A stretch of DNA of 15,961 nucleotides, taken from Haliea sp040222615 (GTDB lineage: Bacteria > Pseudomonadota > Gammaproteobacteria > Pseudomonadales > Halieaceae). The position numbers and the translations under genes were made by a program. Below are positions 1 through 7,873 of the stretch, one piece after another. The notes under the pieces were generated by a model. It was not told where the DNA came from and searched no databases. It saw only the letters and a list, made by a program, of their open reading frames with translations. The stretch covers positions 1 to 15,961 of the forward strand of contig NZ_JAVKCQ010000193.1 in assembly GCF_040222615.1 (NCBI RefSeq), written 5' to 3'. Every line of letters begins with the position of its first letter. Position 1 is the stretch's first letter.

Positions 1-631
1 CGCCGGGCTTGGTGCCGAACAGCGCATCACCGGAGGCCACCGCGTTGAACCAGACATTGTGGCTCTGCATTACGCCCTTGGAGCGGCCGGTGGTGCCCGA
101 GGTCCACAGAATGGCACAGGTGTCGCCGTAGGTCTGGCCGCTGAGGTCGGGTTCCGGGGCTCCGGTGCGGTAGAGAGTTTCGAAATCCGTGGCGTCGGGC
201 AAAGCCGTCGAGTCGCCGAAGACGACGATGCTCCCGGTCTCCAGATCATCCCTGACTTCCGCGAGGCGCGCGGAGTGTTCGGTATCAGTGACCACGACCT
301 TGGGTCTGCTGCGATTGATGGTCTCGGACAACCATGCGCGTTTATAGTCTGAGTTGATCGGCGTCCAGACCGCGCCCAGCTTGTTGCTGGCGAGCGCCAG
401 GAAAATTACCTCCGGTGCGCTGTTCATGTAGAAGGCGACGCGGTCGCCACGCCCCAACCCCAGGTCAGCGAGGCCGGCCGCCAGTTCGTTTACCTTGCGA
501 TTGGCGTCCGCAAAACTGTAGTGCGTCGCTCCGAACATGATGTACGTCGCATCCGGCTGTTGGGCGGCCTGCAGGGCCAGCGCCCGTCCCAGGTGGCGAT
601 CTTCAATGTTCTCGAACTGCAGTACATTCAT
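1..631 (-). CDS. Acyl-CoA synthetase (AMP-binding family), N-terminal part only
   Basis: This is the first 210 codons of an AMP-forming acyl-CoA ligase that runs off the left edge. Such enzymes adenylate a carboxylic acid with ATP and transfer it to CoA in the cytoplasm. The reading frame is open from the ATG at 629-631 to base 1. The adenylate-forming P-loop signature TSGTTGRSKGV is at residues 177-187, preceded by a typical N-terminal fold (GDRVAFYMNSAPE near 62-74, GAVWTPIN near 86-93). A GGAG Shine-Dalgarno lies six bases before the ATG. The gene starts about 42 bases after the acyl-CoA dehydrogenase stop, on the same strand, so it is probably the third gene of the tetR-fadE-fadD run. The neighbours suggest a steroid or branched side-chain acid as substrate, but specificity cannot be read from this part. 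The family call is secure; the substrate is inferred. Confidence 0.92.
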   Translation of the reverse strand, partial: MNVLQFENIEDRHLGRALALQAAQQPDATYIMFGATHYSFADANRKVNELAAGLADLGLGRGDRVAFYMNSAPEVIFLALASNKLGAVWTPINSDYKRAWLSETINRSRPKVVVTDTEHSARLAEVRDDLETGSIVVFGDSTALPDATDFETLYRTGAPEPDLSGQTYGDTCAILWTSGTTGRSKGVMQSHNVWFNAVASGDALFGTKPG

Positions 632-673
632 GGTTGGCTCCATATTATTGGTCAAACGCAGTGGTAACCTTGC

Positions 674-1714
674 CTACAGGGTGATGCCGGACTGATTGTC
701 GCTGGCGAGGTGACGCCCCATCGCCGCCAGCTGGTGGGCCGGACCGCCAAGATCAAACTCCAGTTGCTTTGCCCAGAGGAAATAGCGGTGAATGGGGTAC
801 TGGAGATCGGCGCCAATGCCGCCGTGCAGGTGCTGGGCGGTGTGGCTGACCCGGTGGCAGGCTTCTGCGGCCCACCAGCGCGCTGCCCCGGCCTGCAGGC
901 TTGCGTCCAGACCTTCCTCCAGTCGCCACATGGCGCTGTCGACCACGCCGCGCAGGGCCTCGATGTCCATGTAGCCGTCCGCGGCGCGATGAGCTACGGC
1001 CTGGAAAGCCGCGAGCGGCTTGCCAAACTGCTTGCGTTCGCTGGTGTAGGCGGCGGTGCGCCTGAGTGCCTCCTGAGTCACGCCCAGTTGCAGGGCCGCG
1101 GCCATGACCTGCTGCCGCTGTCGCAGATCCTCTATGGCCTCCGGCCCACCGAGATCCAGGGCCTGCGCGTGCTTCACCAGCACCCGGCAGGTGGGGCGGC
1201 CATTGCTGACGCGCTGTGGCTCCAGTTCCAGGCCAGCGTCCGCCGGGGCGAAAGCGACCAGCCGTCCTCCTGCCTGCGCCACCAGGTACAGGGCGCCTTC
1301 AGCCCAGGGCACCATGTCCAGTTCCCCGCGCACCGTGTCGCCCTCAAGGCTCAGTCCTTCGGCCAGCGACAGGCTGAGCCAGGCGTCGCCCGCAGCAACC
1401 CGGGCCAGCCCAGCGCTGACTTTGCCTGCCTCCAGTGCCTGGGCCGCAAGCATGGTCTCCGCCAGCGGTATTTGCGCCAGCACTGCCCCCTGGGCCTGGA
1501 TCACAAGGCACTGGGCAATAAAGCCCATGGCCGACCCTCCGTGCTGTTCCGCCAGGCCCAGCCCGGTCAGGCCGGCAGCGGCCAGGGTTTGCCAGAGGCC
1601 GGTGTTGAGACTGTCATGGTAGTTGGCCTGGACATCATCGTTTACCTGCTCGCGGAAGATTTTCTCCGCCAGCTCGGCAATCGCGGACTGGTCTTCAGTC
1701 AGGGAATAATCCAT
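674..1714 (-). CDS. Acyl-CoA dehydrogenase, FadE27/ChsE5-like subunit
   Basis: This protein of 346 residues has the acyl-CoA dehydrogenase fold. It starts with the usual helical segment (SLTEDQSAIAELAEKIF) and ends with the FAD-binding C-terminal domain: RKQFGKPLAAFQAVAHR from residue 227 and HLHGGIGADLQYPIHRYF from about 295. It resembles the mycobacterial FadE27/ChsE5 type, the subunit that pairs with FadE26/ChsE4 in an alpha2beta2 enzyme oxidising the cholesterol side-chain CoA thioester. The matching FadE26-like partner is encoded divergently at 2552-3724, which supports a heteromeric enzyme. The ATG at 1712-1714 is preferred over the in-frame TTG just before it, because GGAGAG lies six bases upstream of the ATG. 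The gene follows the TetR gene by about 52 bases and precedes the acyl-CoA synthetase by about 42. The family is secure; the steroid substrate is inferred from homology remembered and from context. Confidence 0.9.
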   Translation of the reverse strand: MDYSLTEDQSAIAELAEKIFREQVNDDVQANYHDSLNTGLWQTLAAAGLTGLGLAEQHGGSAMGFIAQCLVIQAQGAVLAQIPLAETMLAAQALEAGKVSAGLARVAAGDAWLSLSLAEGLSLEGDTVRGELDMVPWAEGALYLVAQAGGRLVAFAPADAGLELEPQRVSNGRPTCRVLVKHAQALDLGGPEAIEDLRQRQQVMAAALQLGVTQEALRRTAAYTSERKQFGKPLAAFQAVAHRAADGYMDIEALRGVVDSAMWRLEEGLDASLQAGAARWWAAEACHRVSHTAQHLHGGIGADLQYPIHRYFLWAKQLEFDLGGPAHQLAAMGRHLASDNQSGITL

Positions 1715-1766
1715 CAATATCTCTCCACACTGTTAGTCGGGGCGCGGCTTGCGGTTGAATGTCGGT

Positions 1767-2453
1767 TCATCGCGTCAGCGACAGGATTTTGCGGGCGTGA
1801 TTCAGCTGGCCCTGGGGCGGGTTGCGCGCGAACAGCCCCCGATAGAACAGCGCCGCCAGCCACTCCGCCAGTTCCGCCTCAGATAATTGCAGGGACGAAA
1901 GGTCGGGGTTGCGCTCTATATAGCGTTCCCGGAGGACGTCCTGGCCAATACCGCTCAGGGCATGGACCATCAGCCGTACCTCGTTTGCCGCCAGTTCGCT
2001 GCTCGGGAACACATAGGGGAAAACATCGGCCAGCAGCTGCAGGCGCCGATTATAGGAGGTCTGCCAGCGCGCCCGGAAAGCCGGGTCATCCGTGCAGAAC
2101 TGGCTGATGCAGTTCATGATGCCGGGATGCTCGGCGTGGTTGCGTACCGCAACTTCGTAATGTGAGCGCAGGCGGTTGAACCAGTCGCCCTTGCTGACGT
2201 CCCGTTCAATGTGCCCGGTCGCTTCAAATTCCGCGATGTACTCGTCGAGGATCTCCTCGACCAGTGACTTGAGGTCACTGTAATAGTGGTGGAACAGCCC
2301 TGCAGCGACGCCCGCTTCCGCGGTGACGTCCTTAATCCGCAGCTGGTGGTAGCCCACCCGCTCCAGCACGGCGACCGCCGCCGCTTTCAGGCGCTCCCGT
2401 GCCAGCTCGCCTTTGGGGCGGCGGGAACTGGCTTTGTCAGTCGCTGCAGGCAT
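1767..2453 (-). CDS. TetR-family transcriptional regulator
   Basis: This 228-residue protein has an N-terminal TetR helix-turn-helix: LKAAAVAVLERVGYHQLRIKDVTAEAGVAAG followed by LFHHYYSDLKSLVEEIL, at roughly residues 22-69. A ligand-binding C-terminal domain follows. It is encoded first in the leftward run with an acyl-CoA dehydrogenase and an acyl-CoA synthetase, and is divergent from a second acyl-CoA dehydrogenase. The 98 bases between the two start codons hold a strong inverted repeat (2479-2518), so autoregulation together with control of both divergent units is likely. The ligand is probably an acyl-CoA pathway intermediate, as in KstR-type and FadR-type TetR proteins, but that is inference. 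The ATG at 2451-2453 is supported by an AGGAG about eight bases upstream. It does not otherwise match a named regulator that I can identify. Confidence 0.92.
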   Translation of the reverse strand: MPAATDKASSRRPKGELARERLKAAAVAVLERVGYHQLRIKDVTAEAGVAAGLFHHYYSDLKSLVEEILDEYIAEFEATGHIERDVSKGDWFNRLRSHYEVAVRNHAEHPGIMNCISQFCTDDPAFRARWQTSYNRRLQLLADVFPYVFPSSELAANEVRLMVHALSGIGQDVLRERYIERNPDLSSLQLSEAELAEWLAALFYRGLFARNPPQGQLNHARKILSLTR

Positions 2454-2478
2454 TCAGCTGGCTCCTCCTCACGGGTCA

Positions 2479-2518
2479 GGATTATTATTGAATTTGGATT
2501 CAAGATCAATAATAATCC
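2479..2518. promoter_or_regulatory. Nested inverted repeat, probable TetR operator of the divergent promoter
   Basis: A perfect 13-bp inverted repeat, GGATTATTATTGA (2479-2491) and TCAATAATAATCC (2506-2518), surrounds a second perfect dyad, TTGAAT-TTGG-ATTCAA (2488-2503). The inner dyad is centred three bases to the left of the outer one. The region is strikingly AT-rich against GC-rich surroundings and lies between divergent TetR and acyl-CoA dehydrogenase genes. A TetR-type operator that covers both promoters is the simplest reading. The sequence does not look like the KstR or KstR2 consensus. Confidence 0.72.
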
Positions 2519-2536
2519 GTGGCTCGTCAGCTTACC

Positions 2537-2542
2537 CGGGAG
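2537..2542 (+). promoter_or_regulatory. Ribosome binding site that decides the start of the FadE26-like gene
   Basis: GGGAGA lies nine bases before a GTG at 2552-2554. The upstream in-frame GTG at 2519 directly abuts the inverted repeat and has no Shine-Dalgarno sequence, so the shorter protein is preferred. The shorter start also gives an N-terminus typical of this acyl-CoA dehydrogenase group (YIEHTAEQKALRAELRDYF). Confidence 0.6.
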
Positions 2543-2551
2543 ATCATCCAG

Positions 2552-3724
2552 GTGTACATCGAACATACAGCGGAACAGAAGGCCCTGCGCGCTGAGCTGC
2601 GCGATTATTTTCAGTCGCTCATGACGCCCGAGCTGAAAGAGGCCACGCGCGGCAATGAAGGTGGTGATGCCTACAAGTCGGTAATTCGCCAGATTGGCAA
2701 GGATGGCTGGCTGGCCCTGGGCTGGCCCCGGGAGTTCGGCGGCCACGGCCGCGGCCCGATGGACCAGATGATTTTTTTCGAAGAGGCCCAGCTGGCCAAT
2801 GCACCGCTGCCGTTCGTGACTATTTCTACGGTCGCGCCGGCGATCATGGCTCACGGCTCAGAGGCCCACAAGGCGTTTTTCCTGCCGAAAATAGCCGCGG
2901 GAGAGCTGCATTTCGCCATCGGCTACACTGAACCAGAGGCGGGCTCTGACCTGGCAGCGCTGAAGACCACCGCGGTGCGGGAAGGGGATGAGTGGGTTAT
3001 CAACGGCACCAAGGTCTACACCTCCAGCGCTGAGGCGGCCGACTATATCTGGCTGGCTGCGCGCAGCGATCCCGGAGCGGCCCGGCCCCACGCCGGCATC
3101 AGTATCTTCATGGTCGATGCCCACCAGCCGGGCTTCACCTTTGCGCCCATCCACACCGTGGGCGGGGTACGCACCAATATGAGCTACTACACCGATGTTC
3201 GTTGCCCCGACAACATGATCTGTGGCGAGGTCAACGGTGGCTGGAAGCTGATCACTTCCCAGCTCAACCACGAGCGAGTGGGGCTGGCGGCAATTGGCAT
3301 TTATGCCTACGGTCTGTACGAGGACGTACTGGCCTGGGCCCGGGAACCGGCCGCGGACCAGCGTCCCATCGACGACCCCACCGTCCAGCGCCTGCTGGCT
3401 GAATCCTATGCTCGCCTGGAGGCGATGCGCCTGATGACCTGGCGTATGGCATGGAGCATGGAGCAGGGCGAGCCCGAGGTCGCTTATGCCTCGGCCATGA
3501 AAGCTTTCAGCACCGAGGGGCTGATCGCGGTCTACCGGCTGCTGATGGACGCCATGGGCCCCGCCAGTACCCTGCATCGCAGCAGCCCTGGCGCGGTCCT
3601 GCGCGGTGAACTGGAGGGGGAGTACCGCAAATGCCAGATCAATACCTTCGGTGGGGGAGTGGTGGAGTTGATGCGCGATCTGGTGGCGGCCTTCGGCCTG
3701 AATATGCGCGCCTACCGGCGCTGA
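2552..3724 (+). CDS. Acyl-CoA dehydrogenase, FadE26/ChsE4-like subunit
   Basis: This is a complete acyl-CoA dehydrogenase of 390 residues from the GTG at 2552, or 401 if the GTG at 2519 is used. Visible hallmarks are DGWLALGWPREFGGHGRG near residues 51-68, the flavin and substrate signature GYTEPEAGSDLA at 124-135, GTKVYTSS near 152-159, and GGWKLITSQLNHERVG near 229-244. The pattern matches the FadE26/ChsE4 type that forms a heterotetramer with FadE27/ChsE5 and dehydrogenates steroid side-chain CoA esters. The glutamate of NHERV (about residue 241) is the probable catalytic base by analogy, which is inference. The partner subunit is encoded on the other strand at 674-1714, with the TetR gene between them. 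The probable operator just upstream implies repression until substrate appears. The family call is strong and the pairing likely; the exact substrate is not established. Confidence 0.9.
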   Translation: MYIEHTAEQKALRAELRDYFQSLMTPELKEATRGNEGGDAYKSVIRQIGKDGWLALGWPREFGGHGRGPMDQMIFFEEAQLANAPLPFVTISTVAPAIMAHGSEAHKAFFLPKIAAGELHFAIGYTEPEAGSDLAALKTTAVREGDEWVINGTKVYTSSAEAADYIWLAARSDPGAARPHAGISIFMVDAHQPGFTFAPIHTVGGVRTNMSYYTDVRCPDNMICGEVNGGWKLITSQLNHERVGLAAIGIYAYGLYEDVLAWAREPAADQRPIDDPTVQRLLAESYARLEAMRLMTWRMAWSMEQGEPEVAYASAMKAFSTEGLIAVYRLLMDAMGPASTLHRSSPGAVLRGELEGEYRKCQINTFGGGVVELMRDLVAAFGLNMRAYRR

Positions 3725-3812
3725 TAATTAAATCTAGTCCAGATAGTGGAAACGGCCGCATTTTCGGGGTAGATTGGCGGCGACAGTAAAATAATAGACG
3801 TTGGTTAAAACC

Positions 3813-4445
3813 ATGGGGGCAGGGCCACAACCGGAGGGGCGGCGGGAGCGCAAGAAGCGCGAGACCCGGGAACGGATATTGCAGGGCGCCCTGCGCCAGT
3901 TCACCCGCCAGGGTTACGATGCGGTGACGGTCGAGGCCCTGGCTGAAGCGGCGGATATTTCCAAGCCCACGCTCTTCAATTATTTTCCGAGCAAAATGGC
4001 GATACTGCAGGCGCTGGTGCCCGGCGTGGATGAGCGTTTCGCTGCGGCCATCGAGCGGTTCCGTACTGAAGGCGGCACAGCGCAGGAGCAGTTGGCGCGG
4101 TTCTTTGCCTATGGCGCGGAGATGACCCGCAAAACCCCGATGCTCACCCGGGCCCTGCTGATTCTGGCCCTGCGGGCCTATGAAGACCCCATCTACAGTA
4201 CCAGCCAGCACCGTTGGCCGTCCCTGCATGACAGTTTCTGTAGCATGTTGCGCGATGGTGTCGAGCGGGGCGAGGTGCGCACCGATATCAGCGTGGAGCG
4301 CATAACCCACTATATTACCGGCATTTACGTCTATGGCCTGTTGAGCTGGCTTGCGGATCCCAAGTTCAGCGTGGATGTTGAGCTTGCGGTGGCGGCTTCC
4401 TTCCTCGGCTCCGGCTTTTCCTGCTCCGCACAGGCTTCTCGCTAG
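3813..4445 (+). CDS. TetR-family transcriptional regulator
   Basis: This 210-residue protein begins with a basic tail (RRERKKRETRERIL). A clear TetR DNA-binding domain follows: QGYDAVTVEALAEAADIS then KPTLFNYFPSKMAILQAL, roughly residues 33-68. The C-terminal part is a helical ligand-binding domain of ordinary length. The ATG at 3813-3815 is chosen over an in-frame TTG twelve bases upstream; neither has a clear Shine-Dalgarno sequence, so the start is less certain than the gene. It lies 88 bases after the FadE26-like gene on the same strand and about 240 bases before the TonB-dependent receptor. It may therefore control the receptor, the dehydrogenase or both. It is a different protein from the TetR at 1767-2453, so this small locus carries two regulators. 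Confidence 0.9.
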   Translation: MGAGPQPEGRRERKKRETRERILQGALRQFTRQGYDAVTVEALAEAADISKPTLFNYFPSKMAILQALVPGVDERFAAAIERFRTEGGTAQEQLARFFAYGAEMTRKTPMLTRALLILALRAYEDPIYSTSQHRWPSLHDSFCSMLRDGVERGEVRTDISVERITHYITGIYVYGLLSWLADPKFSVDVELAVAASFLGSGFSCSAQASR

Positions 4446-4676
4446 GCGCGCCAGCTCCCGCACCGGGGCAATTTGATAGCAGTATTCCTATTTGCACCAC
4501 TGCGGCCTATTTTGGCCCGCCTGTGCTGGTTCTGCGGTGGGCTGCCGTGTAAAGTTGGCCCGCTGTTTAAAACCTGACCGTAGCCCAATTTTTTTGCGGC
4601 GTTGCACTGCGGCTTCGTCGATAAGACACTCGCATTGCCAGTTGGCAGCGCGCTAATAATTGCATCAACCGTATAT

Positions 4677-4681
4677 GAGGA
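4677..4681 (+). promoter_or_regulatory. Ribosome binding site of the TonB-dependent receptor
   Basis: GAGGA lies five bases before the ATG at 4687-4689. It favours that start over the in-frame TTG at 4660, and the protein from the ATG begins with a clean signal peptide. Confidence 0.75.
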
Positions 4682-4686
4682 CCCCC

Positions 4687-7203
4687 ATGAACAAGTTCCC
4701 CCGGTTTAGCCCGCGTCCGCTGGCGCTGGCGCTGTCATCCCTCTTCGTGAGCATGGGTATGGCGGCACAGGCCCAGGTCGTTGCCCTGGAAGAAGTGATT
4801 GTCACCGCCCAGAAGCGCGCCGAGACAACACAGGAAACACCCATTTCCATTTCCGCGCTGTCCGAGACAGTGCTGGAGCAGCGCGGCATCAACAGCACCA
4901 GTAGCCTGATCGGGGAAGTCCCCGGTGTTTTTGGCTTCGATGCTCCCGGTTCCCGCGGTGCGACCAGCCTCGCGATTCGCGGCTTTGGCGGCGGCAGCGG
5001 TGCCAATCTCTCTACCGACCCCGCTGTGGGGATCTACATGGACGGCGTTTACATCGGCAAGATGAATGGCTCGGGCATGGAAGTGGCTGAACTGGAGCGG
5101 ATCGAAGTATTGCGCGGCCCACAGGGCACGCTCTACGGCCGTAACTCCACGGCTGGCGCTGTCAATTTTATCTCCCGCCAGCCCACCGGTGAGCTCGGCT
5201 TCCGGGTCAAGGGTACGATTGGCAGATACGACGAGCGTGCCCTGCGCCTGAACGCCGATATGCCGGCGATCGGCGAGATCGGCGAGGGCCTCGGCCGCTT
5301 GTCGGCGAGCTTCGGCTACCAGACCCGCGAACGCGACCCTCTGTATGACAACACCAGTGGCGGAGAAGGCTTTGACAGCATTGACCGCCAGGCCTGGCGA
5401 TTGGCCCTGAAGTGGGAGCTCACCGACGCCCTGACGCTGGACTACTCCTACGATGAAAGCCGGCTGGACGAAAACGGCGCTCTGCAGCAGGTGGTGGGGT
5501 TCACCCCGGTGACCCTCGATGGCAGCACCCGGGTTGAAACCCTGTCGCAGCTGCGCAGTTTTCTGCCCCTGCTGTTGCAGAACCCCGCAGCGGACCCCCG
5601 TATCGCCAACCGCCTGATCCCCTCCATGGACCAGACGCTGGCGGTATATCGTGAGCGGGAGGCTGCCGGCCAGGGGCGCCGCAGCAGCGGCGCGGCCGAC
5701 AATACTCCCATCTCCGACAACGAAGTCAGTGGCCACGCGCTGACCCTGACCTGGGACGCAGGCAATTTTGGCGCGCTGGGCGATATTACATTCAAGTCCA
5801 TCACGGCCTACCGTGACATGGAGACCTATGTTTTCGGCGACCTCGAAGACATCGACAGCAGCCTGGATGCCAATGGCGTCGGCGCGCTGAATGACCTGAT
5901 CCTGCTGCAGCTGGGCTCAGCCTACTTTGCCGCTGGCGGCATGCCCAACCCCACCGCTGACTTCTTCTGGAGCGGAGTGGACTCCCTGGGTGGCTTCCAC
6001 AGCCGGCAGGACACCGATTCCGAGTACGAGCAATTCTCGCAGGAATTCAACATTATCGGCGCGACCGATCGCGTCGACTACGTTCTCGGCCTGTACTACT
6101 TCGACGACGAAGCGGTCTACGACCGCCGCGCTGTTTTCCTGGCGCCGTTGGGCGGTACCAGCCTGCAGAACTATGACTACACGACCGAGTCGCTTGCGTT
6201 TTTTGGCCAGGCGACCTGGCGCCCGCAGGTGCTGGATGACCGCCTGTCGCTGACTGCCGGCTTGCGTTATACGGAGGAGGACAAGGAAATTTTCTACGAT
6301 TACCTGAACCGTCCGTTCGGCGCCCCGCCCTCAGGCATTCCTGCCCAGGCTGAACTGCAGGAAAACTTCTACAACGTCAGCGGCAACATCACCGCTGCCT
6401 ACCAGTTGACCGACGACATTAACACCTTTGTACGCTTCGCCACCGGCTACCGCAGCGGCGGCTTCAACGGCGAGGTGTTTGCCAACCCCTTCGAAGAAGA
6501 AACCATCGAGCAATGGGAAATCGGCGTCAAAAGCGACTGGTGGGACAATCGCCTGCGCATCAATGGTTCGCTTTATACCTATGTCTACGACGACCTGCAG
6601 GTTTCGCAGATTGAAACCAGGGGGGGAACCGCGACCAGCCTGATCGCCAACGCCGGCAAGGCTGATCGCTGGGGTGGTGAGCTGGAGATCCTCGCGGCGC
6701 CGGCGGAGGACCTGATCCTCAGCCTGAGCTATGCCTATGTTCACGGTGACTACGAGGAGTTCCCGGAGCTGTGTGGTACCAATGTTCCCCAGACCTGCCT
6801 CGACACCACTGATGCAGCCAAGCGTGGCTCTGCACCTGGCAATCAGCTGTCTGCGTCTGCGGACTATGTGTTTGCGCGCACCAGCTTTGGCGATATCCGC
6901 GGGTATCTGCAGACCAGCTGGCAGAACGCATGGAACGAAACGGCGCTGTGGACCGGTAACTATGCAGGTGAGCCCTATATCTACGACCATCTGGTCATGG
7001 ATGAGCGCACCCTGGTTAACGCCCGTTTCAGCCTTGAGAATGTAACCGCTGGTAACGGTTCGCTGTCCTTTGCGCTGTGGGCGAAGAACCTGACCAACGA
7101 TGATTATCCAACCTTCGGGATCAACTTTGGCAGCCTGGGGATCATCACCGAGCAGTACGGTCCGCCGCGGACCTACGGCCTGGATATCAGTTACGAGTAC
7201 TGA
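4687..7203 (+). CDS. TonB-dependent outer-membrane receptor
   Basis: This 838-residue protein has a signal peptide (residues 1 to about 29, ending near AAQA). A TonB box, LEEVIVTAQKR, is at 34-44. The N-terminal plug domain includes ELERIEVLRGPQGTLYGR near 135-152 followed by NSTAGAVNFISRQP, and a long 22-strand type beta-barrel ends in an aromatic residue (SYEY), the usual outer-membrane insertion signal. It would import a substrate across the outer membrane using energy from TonB-ExbBD. The VTAQKR style is common in marine gammaproteobacterial and sphingomonad receptors, many of which serve hydrophobic organic compounds rather than siderophores. Its position beside steroid-type acyl-CoA dehydrogenases suggests uptake of a steroid, bile acid or related molecule; this is inference. 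About 240 bases separate it from the TetR gene, so it probably has its own promoter. An intrinsic terminator follows closely. Confidence 0.95.
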   Translation: MNKFPRFSPRPLALALSSLFVSMGMAAQAQVVALEEVIVTAQKRAETTQETPISISALSETVLEQRGINSTSSLIGEVPGVFGFDAPGSRGATSLAIRGFGGGSGANLSTDPAVGIYMDGVYIGKMNGSGMEVAELERIEVLRGPQGTLYGRNSTAGAVNFISRQPTGELGFRVKGTIGRYDERALRLNADMPAIGEIGEGLGRLSASFGYQTRERDPLYDNTSGGEGFDSIDRQAWRLALKWELTDALTLDYSYDESRLDENGALQQVVGFTPVTLDGSTRVETLSQLRSFLPLLLQNPAADPRIANRLIPSMDQTLAVYREREAAGQGRRSSGAADNTPISDNEVSGHALTLTWDAGNFGALGDITFKSITAYRDMETYVFGDLEDIDSSLDANGVGALNDLILLQLGSAYFAAGGMPNPTADFFWSGVDSLGGFHSRQDTDSEYEQFSQEFNIIGATDRVDYVLGLYYFDDEAVYDRRAVFLAPLGGTSLQNYDYTTESLAFFGQATWRPQVLDDRLSLTAGLRYTEEDKEIFYDYLNRPFGAPPSGIPAQAELQENFYNVSGNITAAYQLTDDINTFVRFATGYRSGGFNGEVFANPFEEETIEQWEIGVKSDWWDNRLRINGSLYTYVYDDLQVSQIETRGGTATSLIANAGKADRWGGELEILAAPAEDLILSLSYAYVHGDYEEFPELCGTNVPQTCLDTTDAAKRGSAPGNQLSASADYVFARTSFGDIRGYLQTSWQNAWNETALWTGNYAGEPYIYDHLVMDERTLVNARFSLENVTAGNGSLSFALWAKNLTNDDYPTFGINFGSLGIITEQYGPPRTYGLDISYEY

Positions 7204-7222
7204 CGGCTCGGCAATACTGGAA

Positions 7223-7246
7223 GGCGCCCATGTGGCGCCGTTTTTT
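7223..7246 (+). terminator. Intrinsic terminator after the TonB-dependent receptor
   Basis: The arms GGCGCC (7223-7228) and GGCGCC (7234-7239) enclose a five-base loop and are followed by G and six T. It lies about 20 bases after the receptor stop. Confidence 0.85.
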
Positions 7247-7252
7247 CGCCCC

Positions 7253-7278
7253 AAAAAAAAAGGCGCCCCAAGGGCGCC
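7253..7278 (-). terminator. Intrinsic terminator after the peroxiredoxin gene
   Basis: Read on the minus strand, GGCGCCC (7278-7272) and GGGCGCC (7268-7262) form a seven-base stem with a three-base loop, followed by nine T (7261-7253). It lies about 23 bases after the peroxiredoxin stop and only six bases from the T tract of the plus-strand terminator. Confidence 0.88.
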
Positions 7279-7300
7279 GAGGGGAGTCGTGGTGCAGTGA

Positions 7301-7873
7301 TCAGCCGACGAAAGCCTTGCTGGGCTGGGCGACGCCTTTGGATTCCGTACCCTTGAGGTAGGCCAGCATGGTGTCCGCGTCAGAAACCTCGAAGGGGTCG
7401 GTGGGGCAGACATCACCGAAGTCAGGCTCGGAAAACAGTTTTTCGATCTTGCCATCGTTGACCAGCATGGAATAGCGCCAGGAGCGCATGCCGAAGCCCA
7501 GGTTGGACTTGTCGACGAGCATCCCCATCTTGCGGGTGAACTCGCCGTTGCCGTCAGGCAACATTTTCACGTTCTTGGCGCCGACGTGCTTGCCCCACTG
7601 GAACATGACGAAGGCGTCGTTCACGGACAGACAGTAGATGGCATCGACGCCGGCAGCCTTGAACTCTTCGTAGAGCTCTTCGTAGCGGGGCAGGTGATTG
7701 GAGGAACAGGTCGGCGTGAACGCTCCGGGCAGGGAGAACACGACGACTTTCTTGCCACCGAAAATATCGTCGGTGGTGGTGTCCTGCCAGCGGTAGGGGT
7801 TCTCGCCGCCGACTGAGTCGTCGCGCACGCGGGTCTTGAATACGGTGTGGGGGACTTGTCCGTTGGAAATCAT
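7301..7873 (-). CDS. Peroxiredoxin, Prx5 family
   Basis: This 190-residue thiol peroxidase reduces hydrogen peroxide and organic hydroperoxides in the cytoplasm. The Prx5 active-site motif PGAFTPTCSSNHLP is at residues 49-62, with peroxidatic cysteine C56; the adjoining threonine and the later arginine (R133 in SWRYSML) complete the usual set. C81 and C156 are further cysteines. Bacterial Prx5 proteins often use glutathione/glutaredoxin and are sometimes fused to glutaredoxin; here there is no fused glutaredoxin domain. GAGGAG five bases before the ATG at 7871-7873 supports the start. It is on the same strand as the cytochrome operon, about 140 bases downstream of it with no obvious terminator between, so some read-through is possible. 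A TAGAAT -10-like hexamer lies in the gap on the minus strand. The family call is secure. Confidence 0.94.
   Translation of the reverse strand: MISNGQVPHTVFKTRVRDDSVGGENPYRWQDTTTDDIFGGKKVVVFSLPGAFTPTCSSNHLPRYEELYEEFKAAGVDAIYCLSVNDAFVMFQWGKHVGAKNVKMLPDGNGEFTRKMGMLVDKSNLGFGMRSWRYSMLVNDGKIEKLFSEPDFGDVCPTDPFEVSDADTMLAYLKGTESKGVAQPSKAFVG

Noticed and set aside
710..2107. A 465-codon open frame on the plus strand
   Set aside because: It lies antisense to the FadE27-like and TetR genes, has no protein-family features and reflects high third-position GC of the real genes.
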